Positions 1 through 9,877 of a stretch of 64,000 nucleotides of DNA are shown here, one piece after another; within the stretch, counting starts at the first letter, position 1; every line of letters starts with the position of its first letter. The notes below the pieces were generated by a model. That model saw nothing but the letters and a program-made list of their open reading frames with translations, had not been told where the DNA came from and searched no databases. Position numbers and translations under genes: made by a program. This stretch comes from Streptomyces sp. SLBN-118 (lineage in GTDB: Bacteria > Actinomycetota > Actinomycetes > Streptomycetales > Streptomycetaceae): assembly GCF_006715635.1 (NCBI RefSeq), contig NZ_VFNP01000002.1, forward strand, positions 682,001-746,000. Reading direction: 5' to 3'.

Positions 1-1034
1 GGGCGCTGGTCGCCGTCGCCGAGTGAGGCCGCGACATTGAGTCCGGCCAGCTTGCCCTGGCGCGAGGCGTGCTGGGCGGTCATCGGCGTGTACTCGCCGG
101 GCCGGGTCAGGTCCGGCACGGCGGCCGCGTCGCCGCAGGCGAAGACCTCGGGATGCCCGGGAACGCCAAGCCGGGGCTCGACCACGAGACGCCCTCGTTC
201 GACGGGGAGTCCGATCTCGGACACCAGCGGGTCGGGACGTACGCCCACGCACCAGATCAATGTCCTCGTCTCGATGAACTCCCCGTCGTCCAGCAGTACT
301 CCGTCCTCCGTGACCTCCTTGACCGACGACCCGGTACGTACGTCGACACCGCGCCGGCGCAGCACCCGGTCGGCCGTCGAGGACAGCCGGCGGTCCAGCT
401 CGGGCAGGACGCGGTCGGCGATGTCGACCAGCACCCAGCGTGCCCGGCCGCCGGACCCGGCGCGCCGTTTGCGTGTCAGCGCGTCCGTGAACAGCCCGCC
501 CTGAGCGGCGACTTCCGTTCCGGTGTACCCGGCGCCGACGACCACGAAGGTACGGCGCGAGGCGCTTTCCCCCGCACTCGCGGCGACGTCGGCGAGCTCG
601 ATCTGACGGGTGATGTGGTCGCGCAGGTAGAGGGCCTCGGGAATGCCGCGGAACCCATGGGCGTGATCGGCGACCCCCGGCACGGGGAGGAGCTTGTTCA
701 CACTTCCGACGGCCAGCACCAGACGGTCGTACTCCAATGTGCCGGAGCGGCCCTCGGGATCGGTGAAGCGGACGCGCCGCGCGTCCAGATCGACTTCCCT
801 GGCCTCGCCCAGCTGCAGGCGTACCCGCGGCAGAGCGCCGGGGAGCGAGACGGTCACTCGCCTGGGCTCCAGGATTCCCGCCGCGACCTGCGGCAGCAGC
901 GGCAGATAGAGGAAGTAGTCGGTGGGATTGAGCAGGATGATCTCGGCCTCGTCCCGGGCGGTCCTGGAGAGCGCGCGGGCGGCCTGGAAGCCGGCGAATC
1001 CGGCTCCGACGACAACGACACGGGAACGATTCAC
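1..1034 (-). CDS. NAD(P)/FAD-dependent oxidoreductase, type II NADH dehydrogenase-like (3' end cut by window edge)
   Basis: Read on the minus strand from a GTG at 1034, preceded by GGAG about 9 nt upstream. The N-terminus has a dinucleotide-binding Rossmann motif (VVVVGAGFAGFQAARAL), and a second glycine motif (VVVGAGYTGTE) starts the NADH-binding half. A later ACGDAAAVPD segment is the usual FAD-contacting motif. This order is typical of non-proton-pumping NDH-2 enzymes, which pass electrons from NADH to quinone at the inner face of the membrane. About 344 codons are visible; family members are usually 400-450 residues, so the C-terminal membrane-anchoring part lies left of the window. It may share the transcript of the DUF6458 gene just upstream. 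A related ferredoxin or other flavoprotein reductase cannot be excluded. Confidence 0.85.
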   Translation of the reverse strand, partial: MNRSRVVVVGAGFAGFQAARALSRTARDEAEIILLNPTDYFLYLPLLPQVAAGILEPRRVTVSLPGALPRVRLQLGEAREVDLDARRVRFTDPEGRSGTLEYDRLVLAVGSVNKLLPVPGVADHAHGFRGIPEALYLRDHITRQIELADVAASAGESASRRTFVVVGAGYTGTEVAAQGGLFTDALTRKRRAGSGGRARWVLVDIADRVLPELDRRLSSTADRVLRRRGVDVRTGSSVKEVTEDGVLLDDGEFIETRTLIWCVGVRPDPLVSEIGLPVERGRLVVEPRLGVPGHPEVFACGDAAAVPDLTRPGEYTPMTAQHASRQGKLAGLNVAASLGDGDQR

Positions 1035-1113
1035 AATCGACTCCGGCGCGAGTGGGGACTGGGCATGACGAGCCCGGCGGGTGCCCCTGAGCCGCTGCGC
1101 CAAACCGGCGCCG

Positions 1114-1341
1114 TCACTCGTAGTGGCGGCGGTCGCGCTCTGCGTCGACCACCGGCGTCGTCGGCGGCACGATGACGCGCCGGCGCCTGGCGATGCTGGT
1201 GAACGTGGCGACGCCGATGATGCCCACGGCCATAAGGATCAGGCCCACCACGTCGAGATTGGCGCCTTCCACCTTCCAGTCGGTGGCGAACGTCAGTATC
1301 GCTCCGGCGGCGATCAGAATGATGCACCCGCCAAGACCCAT
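1114..1341 (-). CDS. Small DUF6458-family membrane protein
   Basis: A 75-residue protein with two hydrophobic helices (GLGGCIILIAAGAILTFA and VVGLILMAVGIIGVATF) joined by a short W/D-containing loop, and a basic then acidic C-terminus. This is the DUF6458 pattern common in Streptomyces; function unknown. A GTG nine bases further upstream (1350) is also in frame. I chose the ATG at 1341 because an AGGGAAGG Shine-Dalgarno lies 8-10 nt before it and would abut the GTG. A SigB-type promoter match lies about 80 nt upstream, which suggests a stress-induced membrane protein. The same family reappears at 22258. Confidence 0.8.
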   Translation of the reverse strand: MGLGGCIILIAAGAILTFATDWKVEGANLDVVGLILMAVGIIGVATFTSIARRRRVIVPPTTPVVDAERDRRHYE

Positions 1342-1420
1342 GTGACTCACCTTCCCTGGACGTATCCCTGCTGGAGAACCTTCTGCTGTACGAATCGCTG
1401 CGCAGGGTGCTCACGGCCGG

Positions 1421-1445
1421 GTACCCGTGCCAGGAGGCGGAAAAC
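1421..1445 (-). promoter_or_regulatory. SigB-type promoter match for the DUF6458 gene
   Basis: On the minus strand the sequence reads GTTT, 15 nt, then GGGTAC. This fits the streptomycete SigB/SigH-type consensus GNNT-N14-16-GGGTAC exactly. Transcription would start near 1412 and leave a leader of about 70 nt before the ATG at 1341. Match made by eye, with no expression data. Confidence 0.5.
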
Positions 1446-1614
1446 AGTGGACGGCGGGCAGAAAGCGCGGGGGCAGCGGGTTCGGCGGTGACGCGGGGGC
1501 GACTTCGCGGGCGCGCCGCTCGCGAGGACGCCTCCTCGGCGAGAGGATGGGCTCCGTCAGCCGACTCCTGTCACCCCCTCCGCCCACGCGCTTTCGATCA
1601 GGACACCGAGTGTT

Positions 1615-2424
1615 ATGGACAATGAACCGAGAGCAGTCAGATCCGGGACCGCCCCGTCGAGCGCGTCCGTGTTCGGTGCGCCCTGCTGGGTCAGCCTGAT
1701 GGCCCGGGACCTGCAGGCCGCACAGGACTTCTACGGAGCCGTACTGGGCTGGCGCTTCCGCAAGGGCCGCATGGGTGAGGAATTCAGCGTCGCCTTCTAC
1801 GACGGCGCGCCGGTCGCGGGCATCGGGGCGCTTGCGCCCCGGCTGGCGGTCGCGGTCGACTGGACTCCGTACTTCGCCGTGACCGACACCGATGAGGCGG
1901 CGGCACGCATCCGGGAGCGCAGCGGCACGGTCGCGGTCGGCCCGCTGTCGTTCTCCATGGGGCGCGGCGCCCTGGCGGCAGACCGTGACGGAGCCGTCTT
2001 CGGCATCTGGGAGGGGCTGCTCATCCCCAACTGGCACCGGTGGCGCAAGAGCGCTCCCGCCTGGCTGCGCCTGCGCACCCGCAACGCCTTCGATGCCGCC
2101 ATCTTCTACGGGGAGGTCCTCGAGTGGGCGACGGAGCGCCCCGGCTGCTGCCAGGTCAGCTACGAGGGGGACGAGGTCGTGCTCCGCAGCGAGGGGCACG
2201 TTCTGGCGCGTATCAGCTCCGGAGCGTCGGGGGAGGCGCCCGATCCGATGATCAGGCCGCGGTGGCACGTCCACTTCCCGGTCGAGGACGTAGGGGCCAC
2301 GGTCGACGCGGCACTGGACAACGGCGGTGTCGTCCTGGACCGGCAGTCCACGCCGCAGGGCCTCCAGGCGGCATTGCGCGATCCCGACGGAGCCCTCTTC
2401 ACCGTCACTTCTGCGCAGCCGTAG
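1615..2424 (+). CDS. VOC (glyoxalase/bleomycin-resistance) superfamily protein with two domains
   Basis: A 269-residue protein. Two vicinal-oxygen-chelate modules are visible: residues ~20-130 (containing CWVSLMARDLQAAQDFYGAVLGW) and ~145-265 (ending in LRDPDGALFTVT). The spacing F/Y-Y-x-x-V-L-x-W followed by a distal DPDGA-F motif is typical of VOC proteins that bind a metal or small ligand across the paired domains. Substrate cannot be predicted; relatives are often annotated as CFP-30-like or glyoxalase-like hydrolases. The ATG at 1615 has only a weak AGGAC ten bases upstream, so the start is less certain than the reading frame. Confidence 0.8.
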   Translation: MDNEPRAVRSGTAPSSASVFGAPCWVSLMARDLQAAQDFYGAVLGWRFRKGRMGEEFSVAFYDGAPVAGIGALAPRLAVAVDWTPYFAVTDTDEAAARIRERSGTVAVGPLSFSMGRGALAADRDGAVFGIWEGLLIPNWHRWRKSAPAWLRLRTRNAFDAAIFYGEVLEWATERPGCCQVSYEGDEVVLRSEGHVLARISSGASGEAPDPMIRPRWHVHFPVEDVGATVDAALDNGGVVLDRQSTPQGLQAALRDPDGALFTVTSAQP

Positions 2425-2554
2425 AGCGGCGCCGACGCTCCTCGGACGGATCTCACATCCCTTTGCGGCAGTCCGCCTGCAGCCGCCAATCCGCCTCGGT
2501 GCCGCGTAAACTCCAGATCGGGCGCGATTACCTGCATCGCGCCGTCTGCCCGGG

Positions 2555-4834
2555 ATGGGGGTAGTCGTGATCATGCCTGCGCAGGAGCCTTCGGGCCTGA
2601 GCGGTGGGCACGACGAACGGTCCGCCGCGCTCACCCGCCTCGCCGCCGACAACGCCGGTCTGCGCGACAAACTCACGCGGCGGCATCTGATCGATCTGGC
2701 CACCGGAATCCTGGTGGCGCAGCTGCAGGCATCGCCCGCCGAGGCCGCCGAGCACCTCGGTCGGCTCGCCGAGGCGACGGGCGTGAGCACGGAAGACCTG
2801 GCCGCGGACATCGTCAACGGCGTGGCGGGAACCATCGCCGTCGCGCCCCCCACCGGGGGCGAGGACGCCCTCCTGGAAGCCCGCCGGATCCGCCGGGTCG
2901 TCACCGCGGCCGAGGCGAACGAGGCGGTGAACGAGGCGGCGGCAACCTTGCTGGAGGGCGGCCTTCGCCCCCTCGGCGTCCAGAGTCTGTGGCTGTGGCG
3001 GCGCATGGAGTCCGACTGTCTGCGCCTGGCCGGACACGCCGGAGTGAGCGCCACCGACGCAGCACGATGGCAGTGGATCCCGCCGGGCGCCCCGGCGCCC
3101 TTCGCATCGGTCCTCACCGAGGGCTCGCCGCTGTGGCTGGCATCGGGGCCGCCCATGGACGTCGTCCTGCCCGGCCCGGGCCCCGAAGCCGCCCGCGCCC
3201 TGCTGCCGCTGCGGCTCCAGGGCGCGACCGTGGGGCTGGCCCTCGCCGTCTGGCCGGGCCCGGCCGATCTCGACGAGAACCTGCGCCGGGCGCTCACCGA
3301 TCTCATCGACGTGGCGGCGCGGGTACTCAACGCCACGGAGGCCGAAACGTCCCTCTCGCCGCCGCTCGACGACCTGGTCGACGCCCTCGCCCATCCGGCG
3401 GTGACGGTGCGCCGCGGGCCGGACGCCTCCGCACTGTCGGTCGAGCACCTCAACGAACCGGCGTCGGAAGCGCTCGGTGGGACCTACCAGGCTGTCGGGC
3501 AGCCTCTCGAAGCGGCCCTCCCCCGGCACCATGCCGACCTCGCGCCGCTCATCCGGCGCGCCTGTGAGGCCAGTTCCCTCCAGCGGGCGGCCCGCGTCCC
3601 CGTGGAGCACCGCGAAGGGGCCCCCGCCCCTCTTCTCGATGTGCGTGTCCTGCCGGTCGGCGACGAACGGGCGGTCGTCCTGTGGCACACCGGCAGCGAC
3701 CTGCGGACGGCCGCAACACGCGCGGTGAGCCATCTTCAGGGCGTCGCACCGTTCGAGGACGATCTGACCGCCGGTACATCGCGCTGGAGTGAGCAGGCGT
3801 ACGGAGTGCTCGGCGTCGATCCGCAGTCGCGGCCGATCCCCCTCTCGAAGCTGCTGGTACGTGTGCATCCGGAGGACCGCGACGATCTGACCGAGCTGCT
3901 GTCCACGCTCACCGGGCGGCACAAGGGAGCGGTCGCGGTCGTGCGCGTCATCCGCGAGGACGGTGGGCTGCGGCATGTACGGATCGCCGCGGAGCCACTG
4001 CTCGACAAGGGAGTCCTCACCGGGCTCACCGGCGTTTACCAGGACGTGTCGGCCGGGTTCCACGCCGAGGTGGCCCTCACCGCGACCTTCGACCAACTCA
4101 CCGCAGTGCAGGCGCAGGCAGCCCTGCGACACCGGCTGGCGCTCCAGCTCCAGCAGGCGATCGTCCCCGAGATGCCCGCCCTGCGACGACTGCCCGGGCT
4201 TCAGGCGACGGCCCGTTACCGGCCCGCGGTCCAGGAGTACCGCGTGGGCGGGGACTGGTACGACGTACTCCCGCTGCCCAGTGGCAAGGTGCTGGTCGCG
4301 GTCGGAGACATCGCCGGGCACGGAATCGACTCCGCCACCGGCATGGTGGCCCTGCGCAACGCCCTGCGGGGGCTGGCCTTCACCGGGAACACCCCAGGAC
4401 GGCTCATGCAGTGGCTGAACGAGGTCACGCTGCACACGCAGGGACACCCGACAGCCACCGCGGTCTGCGCACTTTACGATCCGGGCGACCGGACACTGCG
4501 CTGGGCGAGCGCCGGCCACCTGCCGCCACTCCTGCTGCGCGACGGCACCGCGCAGCTGATCGAACCGCCGCACGACATCCTGCTGGGAGCCCTGCCCTCC
4601 TTCGCCTACCAGGACACGATCACCCAACTGAAGCCCGGTGACACACTCCTGCTGTACACCGATGGGCTCATCGAACGCCGTCACGACGGACTGGACCAGG
4701 GCCTGGAGACGCTGCGGCGGGCGGCCGAGGAGCTGAGCTCCTGCGAGGTCGAGGAACAGGCCGACCGGCTGCTGGGCCAGGCCACCGGCGACACGGACGA
4801 CGACACCAGCCTCATCGCGATCCGCGTCGTCTGA
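2555..4834 (+). CDS. ANTAR-PAS-SpoIIE/PP2C serine phosphatase
   Basis: About 759 residues. Residues ~35-85 look like an ANTAR helix bundle (LIDLATGILVAQL, then ATGVSTEDLAADIVNG). A GAF-like region follows at ~120-270, then a PAS fold at ~395-500 (ERW/SEQAYGVLGVD-type entry, VHPEDRDDL). The C-terminal SpoIIE/PP2C domain starts near 545, with GGDWYD at 565-570 and GDIAGHG near 586, whose aspartates are the metal ligands. PP2C proteins of this class dephosphorylate STAS antagonists and so release SigB-type sigma factors. The start is ambiguous: GTG at 2567 has a GGGGG five bases upstream, and ATG at 2573 is also in frame. It converges on the histidine kinase gene with a 23-nt gap. Confidence 0.85.
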   Translation: MGVVVIMPAQEPSGLSGGHDERSAALTRLAADNAGLRDKLTRRHLIDLATGILVAQLQASPAEAAEHLGRLAEATGVSTEDLAADIVNGVAGTIAVAPPTGGEDALLEARRIRRVVTAAEANEAVNEAAATLLEGGLRPLGVQSLWLWRRMESDCLRLAGHAGVSATDAARWQWIPPGAPAPFASVLTEGSPLWLASGPPMDVVLPGPGPEAARALLPLRLQGATVGLALAVWPGPADLDENLRRALTDLIDVAARVLNATEAETSLSPPLDDLVDALAHPAVTVRRGPDASALSVEHLNEPASEALGGTYQAVGQPLEAALPRHHADLAPLIRRACEASSLQRAARVPVEHREGAPAPLLDVRVLPVGDERAVVLWHTGSDLRTAATRAVSHLQGVAPFEDDLTAGTSRWSEQAYGVLGVDPQSRPIPLSKLLVRVHPEDRDDLTELLSTLTGRHKGAVAVVRVIREDGGLRHVRIAAEPLLDKGVLTGLTGVYQDVSAGFHAEVALTATFDQLTAVQAQAALRHRLALQLQQAIVPEMPALRRLPGLQATARYRPAVQEYRVGGDWYDVLPLPSGKVLVAVGDIAGHGIDSATGMVALRNALRGLAFTGNTPGRLMQWLNEVTLHTQGHPTATAVCALYDPGDRTLRWASAGHLPPLLLRDGTAQLIEPPHDILLGALPSFAYQDTITQLKPGDTLLLYTDGLIERRHDGLDQGLETLRRAAEELSSCEVEEQADRLLGQATGDTDDDTSLIAIRVV

Positions 4835-4857
4835 CGTCCGCCGACGTCCGCGCTCAT

Positions 4858-7800
4858 TCAGCGCCCGCGCGTCAGCCAGGTGCGGATGCGCGCCATCAGG
4901 TCGTCCGCGTCGACGGGTTTGGCCACATAGTCGTTGGCGCCGGCCGCCAGGGCCTTGGCACGGTCGCCGGGCATCGCCTTGGCGGTGACCGCGATGATGG
5001 GAACCTCCGCAAAACGCGGCAGTTCTCTGATCGCCGCCATGGTGGCATTGCCGTCCATACCGGCCATCATCACGTCCATCACGATGAGATCCACCTCGCC
5101 GTGCTCCGTGAGCAGGTCGATCCCGGCCCTGCCGTTGTCCGCCTGGAGCACCCGCATGCCCTCGCGCTCGAGGACCTGGGTCAGCGCGAAGATGTTGCGG
5201 GTGTCGTCGTCCACCACCAGGACCGTGCGTCCCGCGGCCGGTTCCTCCTCGCCGGGCGCTCCGGCCGGATGCTCCGGCCGGTCCGCGCGGTCCTGCGGTC
5301 CACCGTGCTGGGCCCGGACAGGCAGACAGAGCGTGAAAGTGCTGCCACGGCCCACGGTGCTCTCCACGACGATGGTGCCGCCGAGGAGTTGTGCCACCTC
5401 ACGGCTGATGGACAGGCCGAGTCCGGTTCCGCCGTAGCGGCGGGACGTGGTGCCGTCGCCCTGCTGAAAGGCTCCGAACACACTCCGCAGGCGGTCGGCC
5501 GGGATGCCGATTCCGGTGTCGGTGACTCGGAAGGCGATCACCGGCCCGGCATCGCTCAGAGCGGGCGGCAGCTGCGCCTCGGTGGCGGTGTGGACGCGGA
5601 GTTCGACACTGCCTTCCTCCGTGAACTTCAGCGCATTGGAGACGAGGTTGCGCAGCACCTGTCGCAGCCGTGCCTCGTCGGTGGTGAGTTCGCCGGGGAT
5701 GCCCGGCTCGGCCACCACCCGGAACGCCAGCCCGCGATCGCTCGCGACCGGCCGGAAGGTCGCCTCGACGTACTCGAGAAGCTGATGCAGGGAAACCGGC
5801 TCGGGATGGATGTCCATCTTTCCGGCTTCGACCTTCGACAGATCCAGGATGTCGTTGATCAGCTGGAGCAGATCGGAACCCGCGGAGTGGATCACCTCGG
5901 CGTAGTCGACCTGCTTCTGCGTCAGGTTGCCTTCGAGGTTCTGGGCGAGCAACTGGGCAAGGATGAGAAGGCTGTTGAGGGGCGTCCGCAGCTCATGGCT
6001 CATATTGGCCAGGAATTCCGACTTGTACATCGAGGTGCGCGACAGCTGCTGGGCGCGGGCCTCCAGTTCCTGGCGGGCCTGCTCGATCTCCAGGTTCTTT
6101 CGCTCGATGTCGCGGTTGCGGTCGGCCAGCAGCGCCGCCTTCTCCTTCAGTTCGGCGTTGGAACGCTGGAGCTCTTCCTGCCGTGCCTGCAACTCTCCTG
6201 AACGGGTGCTCAGTTCGGCCGTGAGGCGCTGCGACTGGTCGAGGAGTTCATCGGTACGCACATTGGCGATCAGCGAGCTGAGGTTCACGCCGACGGTCTC
6301 GATGAACTGGTCGAGGAAGTCACGGTGGATGACGGTCAGAGGCCGCAGCGCGGCCAGTTCGATGACGCCGAGAACCTGCTCCTCGACGACGATGGGCAGG
6401 ACGATGAGGTTTCCGGGATCCATGCGGCCGGTGCCGGAGACGACGGTCGCGTAGCCGGGCGGCAGATCGTCGACCGTGATGGTGTGGCGGCTGTGCGCGG
6501 CCTGCCCGACGAGGGACTGGCCGAGCCGGAAGCGCCGGGGACCGGCCGCCGGGTCGTCGGGCACCCCGTACCCGGCGGTCATCACCAACTCCAGCCCCTC
6601 GCCCTTGTCCTGGGCCAGGAAGAAGCCGCCGTACTGCGCGGAGACGAGCGGGGGCACCTCCGTCATGATCAGTTCGGCGACCGCGGAGAGGCTTCTGGTG
6701 CCCTGCATCAGGCCGGCGATACGGGCCAGATGTGTCTTGAGCCAGTCCTGTTCCTCATTGGCCCGTGTCGTCGCGCGCAGCGACTCCACCATGGCGTTGA
6801 TGTTGTCCTTGAGGTCACCGACCTCTCCGGGGGCCTCGACCGCGATGGACCGGGTGAGGTCGCCCTCGGCGACCGCGCTGGTCACCTCCGCGATGGCGCG
6901 CACCTGCCGGGTCAGATTGCCGGCCAGTTCGTTGACGTTCTCGGTGAGCCTCTTCCACGTACCGGAAACGCCCTCCACCTCGGCCTGGCCGCCCAGGCGG
7001 CCCTCGCTGCCCACCTCGCGGGCCACGCGCGTGACCTCGGCGGCGAAGGACGACAACTGGTCGACCATGGTGTTGATGGTGGTCTTGAGTTCCAGGATCT
7101 CGCCACGCGCGTCGACATCGATCTTGCGCCTCAGGTCGCCCAGCGCCACGGCGGTGGTCACCTGGGCGATGTTGCGTACCTGGTTGGTCAGGTTGTTCGC
7201 CATGGAGTTGACGTTGTCGGTCAGGTCCTTCCACGTGCCCGATACGCCCTGGACAGTGGCCTGCCCGCCGAGCTTTCCCTCCGTGCCCACCTCGCGGGCG
7301 ACCCTGCTGACCTCCTCGGCGAACGAGGAGAGCCGGTCCACCATCGTGTTGATGGTCTCCTTGAGCTCCAGGATCTCCCCGCGGGCGTCGACTCTGATCT
7401 TCTGAGTGAGGTCGCCGCCCGCCACAGCCGTCACGACCTGCGCGGTGGAACGCACCTGAGAGGTCAGATTGTCGGCCATCGTGTTGACGCCCGTGGTGAG
7501 CTCCCACCAGACGCCACGCACATGCGGTTCCCGTGCATGACCGCCGAGCAGCCCCTGGCCGCCCACCTCCCTGGCGACCCGGGTGACCTCGGAGGTGACC
7601 AGCATCAGCTGCTCCACCATGGCGTTGTAGATGGTGGCGATCTCGCCGAGCAGCCCGCCGGCGTCGTCGGGCAGCCGCGTGGAGAGGTCTCCGTCCCGCA
7701 CGGCCGTGAGTCCGGCCAGCAGCTTCCTCAGCCCGTCCTCACCCAGTTCGGCGGGGGGCCGGGCCCGGTGTGGATCGGGCGTGTGGGCGGGCACATCCAT
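4858..7800 (-). CDS. Soluble hybrid histidine kinase with tandem HAMP array, GAF, kinase and receiver domains
   Basis: A 980-residue protein from the ATG at 7800 (GAGG six bases upstream); an upstream in-frame ATG at 7887 lacks a ribosome site. After ~25 residues come four HAMP-like units, three of them near-identical 92-residue repeats (each with [10 protein letters not shown] or similar and NTMVDxLSSF). A GAF domain (~400-540) and a coiled coil ([14 protein letters not shown] region) follow, then the H-box [15 protein letters not shown], an HATPase_c domain with N, G1 and G2 boxes, and a C-terminal receiver with the phospho-accepting aspartate in [15 protein letters not shown]. No membrane helix is visible, so it senses a cytoplasmic signal, perhaps osmotic or redox. 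Closely spaced repeats make it prone to misassembly. Confidence 0.9.
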   Translation of the reverse strand: MDVPAHTPDPHRARPPAELGEDGLRKLLAGLTAVRDGDLSTRLPDDAGGLLGEIATIYNAMVEQLMLVTSEVTRVAREVGGQGLLGGHAREPHVRGVWWELTTGVNTMADNLTSQVRSTAQVVTAVAGGDLTQKIRVDARGEILELKETINTMVDRLSSFAEEVSRVAREVGTEGKLGGQATVQGVSGTWKDLTDNVNSMANNLTNQVRNIAQVTTAVALGDLRRKIDVDARGEILELKTTINTMVDQLSSFAAEVTRVAREVGSEGRLGGQAEVEGVSGTWKRLTENVNELAGNLTRQVRAIAEVTSAVAEGDLTRSIAVEAPGEVGDLKDNINAMVESLRATTRANEEQDWLKTHLARIAGLMQGTRSLSAVAELIMTEVPPLVSAQYGGFFLAQDKGEGLELVMTAGYGVPDDPAAGPRRFRLGQSLVGQAAHSRHTITVDDLPPGYATVVSGTGRMDPGNLIVLPIVVEEQVLGVIELAALRPLTVIHRDFLDQFIETVGVNLSSLIANVRTDELLDQSQRLTAELSTRSGELQARQEELQRSNAELKEKAALLADRNRDIERKNLEIEQARQELEARAQQLSRTSMYKSEFLANMSHELRTPLNSLLILAQLLAQNLEGNLTQKQVDYAEVIHSAGSDLLQLINDILDLSKVEAGKMDIHPEPVSLHQLLEYVEATFRPVASDRGLAFRVVAEPGIPGELTTDEARLRQVLRNLVSNALKFTEEGSVELRVHTATEAQLPPALSDAGPVIAFRVTDTGIGIPADRLRSVFGAFQQGDGTTSRRYGGTGLGLSISREVAQLLGGTIVVESTVGRGSTFTLCLPVRAQHGGPQDRADRPEHPAGAPGEEEPAAGRTVLVVDDDTRNIFALTQVLEREGMRVLQADNGRAGIDLLTEHGEVDLIVMDVMMAGMDGNATMAAIRELPRFAEVPIIAVTAKAMPGDRAKALAAGANDYVAKPVDADDLMARIRTWLTRGR

Positions 7801-7929
7801 CGCTGACCTCGCGCTGTCGTGACTCACGGCGCCGTGCTGTCCGAACCGGCGGACAGGCGGTCGAGCCGACTCTCCCCACTCTTGCACGCCGTAGGGGCAC
7901 GGACACCCCGGGCGCCGGAAAACCGCAGC

Positions 7930-8421
7930 TCACCCCCTTGCTCGGTCCTCTTCGGCACCGCTCGCTCCATCAGGAACGCCGACCACGAACCAGACGGTCT
8001 TGCCCGTTCCGCGTGGCAGCCATCCCCAGCCGTCGGAGAGCTGCTGCAGCAGATACAGGCCATGCCCCGACGACCTGGCCGCCCGGTGCGGGAGGTGCGG
8101 CCGGGGGCCCACACGGCTGGTGTCGGTGACCTGGACCCGCAGCCGCCCGGGGGCTCTGTCGAGCCCCAGTTCGACGGGCGTCCCGCCGTGCAGGCACGCA
8201 TTGGTCACTACCTCGGAGACCAGCAGCAGTATGTCCGCCTTGAGGACGCTTCCGGACGGGCCGGAGAGGCTGTACCAATCGTCGAGCACGTGTCGCGTCA
8301 GGTCGCGACATCGGCCCACCACGCCCAGCCCGCCGACCAGCGGAAATCGGCGGCTTTCGGTTGCCGCCCATTGCTGCTGTGCCTGTTTCTGTGCCCGGTC
8401 CATACGGTCCGGGTGCCCCAT
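7930..8421 (-). CDS. RsbW-type ATP-binding anti-sigma/regulatory protein
   Basis: A 163-residue GHKL ATPase-like protein. The N-box is LLLVSEVVTNACLHGG and the glycine-rich lid is SSGHGLYLLQQLSDGWG, as in streptomycete HATPase_c proteins related to RsbW/SpoIIAB. Such proteins bind SigB/F-type sigma factors or phosphorylate STAS partners. The gene is divergent from the sigma gene at 8526, leaving about 105-125 nt for both promoters, which supports a functional link. The start is uncertain: ATG 8421 has no clear ribosome site and ATG 8403 (MDRAQKQ) has only a weak one. Confidence 0.82.
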   Translation of the reverse strand: MGHPDRMDRAQKQAQQQWAATESRRFPLVGGLGVVGRCRDLTRHVLDDWYSLSGPSGSVLKADILLLVSEVVTNACLHGGTPVELGLDRAPGRLRVQVTDTSRVGPRPHLPHRAARSSGHGLYLLQQLSDGWGWLPRGTGKTVWFVVGVPDGASGAEEDRARG

Positions 8422-8525
8422 TGGTCGGCATCAAAGCGCCACAAATGGGCATCTTCAAGGCAGAAGCCCATACGACGGTCCCGCTGCGTCGGCAGCGTCG
8501 GCCTCCGCCCCGTCGAGGAAGCCTC

Positions 8526-9401
8526 ATGTCCACCAGGACTCGAACCGTGCCGACCGATACCTACCAGGCGCCCGTCACACACCGTGGCGCGCTGGAGGGC
8601 ATACCGGAGATCCCGAACCCGCTGTCCGTCAGCACCATGGACGCGCGGACTCTGTCGACCTCGCTGTTCGAGCGTCTTGCCACCCTCGAAGAGGGCACCG
8701 CCGAGTACTCGTACGTCCGCAATACCCTGGTCGAGCTCAACCTCAGCCTTGTGAAGTTCGCCGCCCAGCGCTTCCGCAGCCGGTCCGAGCCCACCGAGGA
8801 CATCATCCAGGTCGGGACGATTGGCCTCATCAAGGCGATCAACCGCTTCGACGTGGAGCGCGGCATCGAATTCACCAGCTTCGCCCTGCCGACCATCGTC
8901 GGCGAGATCAAGCGCTTCTTCCGCGACACCAGCTGGGCCGTCCAGGTGCCGCGCCGGCTCCAGGAGCTGCGTATCGACCTGGCACGGGCCCGCGACCAGA
9001 TGGAGCAGCACCTGGGCCGCTGCCCGACGGCCGCCGAGCTGGCCGACAATCTCGGGATCACCGAGGCAGAGGTGGTCGAGGGCGAGCAGGCTGCGAACGG
9101 TTACGTGGCCCGCTCCCTGGATTCCCCGGTCAACGAGGACGAGGCCCTGAGCGCGGTCACCCGCAGCCTGGGCGACGAGGACCCGGCCTTCGACATCGTG
9201 GAAGCCGTCGCGTCCCTCAAGCCGGTGATCGCCTCGCTCGGCGAGCGGGACCGGCTGATCCTGTCGCTGCGCTTCGGCGAGGACATGACGCAGTCCGAGA
9301 TCGGCGCCCGGCTCGGCCTGTCCCAGATGCATGTCTCGCGGCTGCTGGCCGCCATCTACGCGACGCTGCGGGCAGCGCTCCTCGACGACGCCCGGCCCTG
9401 A
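8526..9401 (+). CDS. SigB/SigF/SigG-family RNA polymerase sigma factor
   Basis: A 291-residue sigma-70 group 3 factor. Region 2 holds EDIIQVGTIGLIKAINRFD and the DNA-melting stretch after FTSFALPTIVGEIKRFFRD. Region 3 is VPRRLQELRIDLARA, and region 4 has the helix-turn-helix MTQSEIGARLGLSQMHVSRLL. This layout matches the stress/sporulation SigB/F/G group controlled by partner switching. ATG 8526 is chosen because GAGGAAG lies four bases upstream; longer in-frame extensions lack a ribosome site. Neighbours are RsbW-like proteins on both sides, the right-hand one convergent with a 12-nt gap. Confidence 0.92.
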   Translation: MSTRTRTVPTDTYQAPVTHRGALEGIPEIPNPLSVSTMDARTLSTSLFERLATLEEGTAEYSYVRNTLVELNLSLVKFAAQRFRSRSEPTEDIIQVGTIGLIKAINRFDVERGIEFTSFALPTIVGEIKRFFRDTSWAVQVPRRLQELRIDLARARDQMEQHLGRCPTAAELADNLGITEAEVVEGEQAANGYVARSLDSPVNEDEALSAVTRSLGDEDPAFDIVEAVASLKPVIASLGERDRLILSLRFGEDMTQSEIGARLGLSQMHVSRLLAAIYATLRAALLDDARP

Positions 9402-9413
9402 ACCGCCGGGACC

Positions 9414-9866
9414 CTACGGGGGCTGCCGCTTCCCCGCCGCGTGTGCGGGAGTGCCGACCTCCAGCCAGACGACCTTGCCGTCGCCCACGGGTGCCCAGCC
9501 CCAGCTCCGCGCGAGCCGCTCGATCACGATCAGGCCGTGCCCCCCGGGCTGCGAGACCACCTGCGGCACCCGCGGCCTCGGATGCTGGGGGCTGGCGTCG
9601 GCGACCTCGATCCGCAGCCGGTCGGCGGTGTGGTGGAGCATGAACTCGGTGGGACCACCGGCGTGCAGACACGCATTGGTGACCAGTTCCGAAACCAACA
9701 GCAGCACGTCCTCGGCGAACTCCGCGTCCCGCCGGCTCCGGGCGGGCGTCCAACCCCAGTCGGCCAGAGCCTGTTGGGTGAAGTCACGGCAGCGGCTCAC
9801 CACCCCCTTGGTCCCGAACAGCGCCAGTCGCCGGGTCTGCCCCTGCCCGCGGACGCTCGCGCCCAT
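9414..9866 (-). CDS. RsbW-type ATP-binding protein, second copy
   Basis: A 150-residue HATPase_c protein with N-box VLLLVSELVTNACLHAGG and lid PGGHGLIVIERLARSWGW. Similar in plan to the protein at 7930 but diverged. ATG 9866 has GAGGAACGG immediately upstream. It lies 11 nt downstream of the STAS gene on the same strand, so antagonist and kinase are probably co-transcribed, the classic SpoIIAA-SpoIIAB arrangement. Its sigma partner is inferred to be one of the two nearby SigB-type factors; the sequence does not say which. Confidence 0.85.
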   Translation of the reverse strand: MGASVRGQGQTRRLALFGTKGVVSRCRDFTQQALADWGWTPARSRRDAEFAEDVLLLVSELVTNACLHAGGPTEFMLHHTADRLRIEVADASPQHPRPRVPQVVSQPGGHGLIVIERLARSWGWAPVGDGKVVWLEVGTPAHAAGKRQPP

Positions 9867-9877
9867 CCGTTCCTCGC

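Noticed and set aside
1..1175. A 368-codon plus-strand frame at the left edge
   Set aside because: The opposite strand encodes a convincing NDH-2 with two Rossmann motifs across the same interval.
1411..4684. Long minus-strand frames opposite the VOC and PP2C genes
   Set aside because: The plus-strand products have clear domains; the antisense translations have none.
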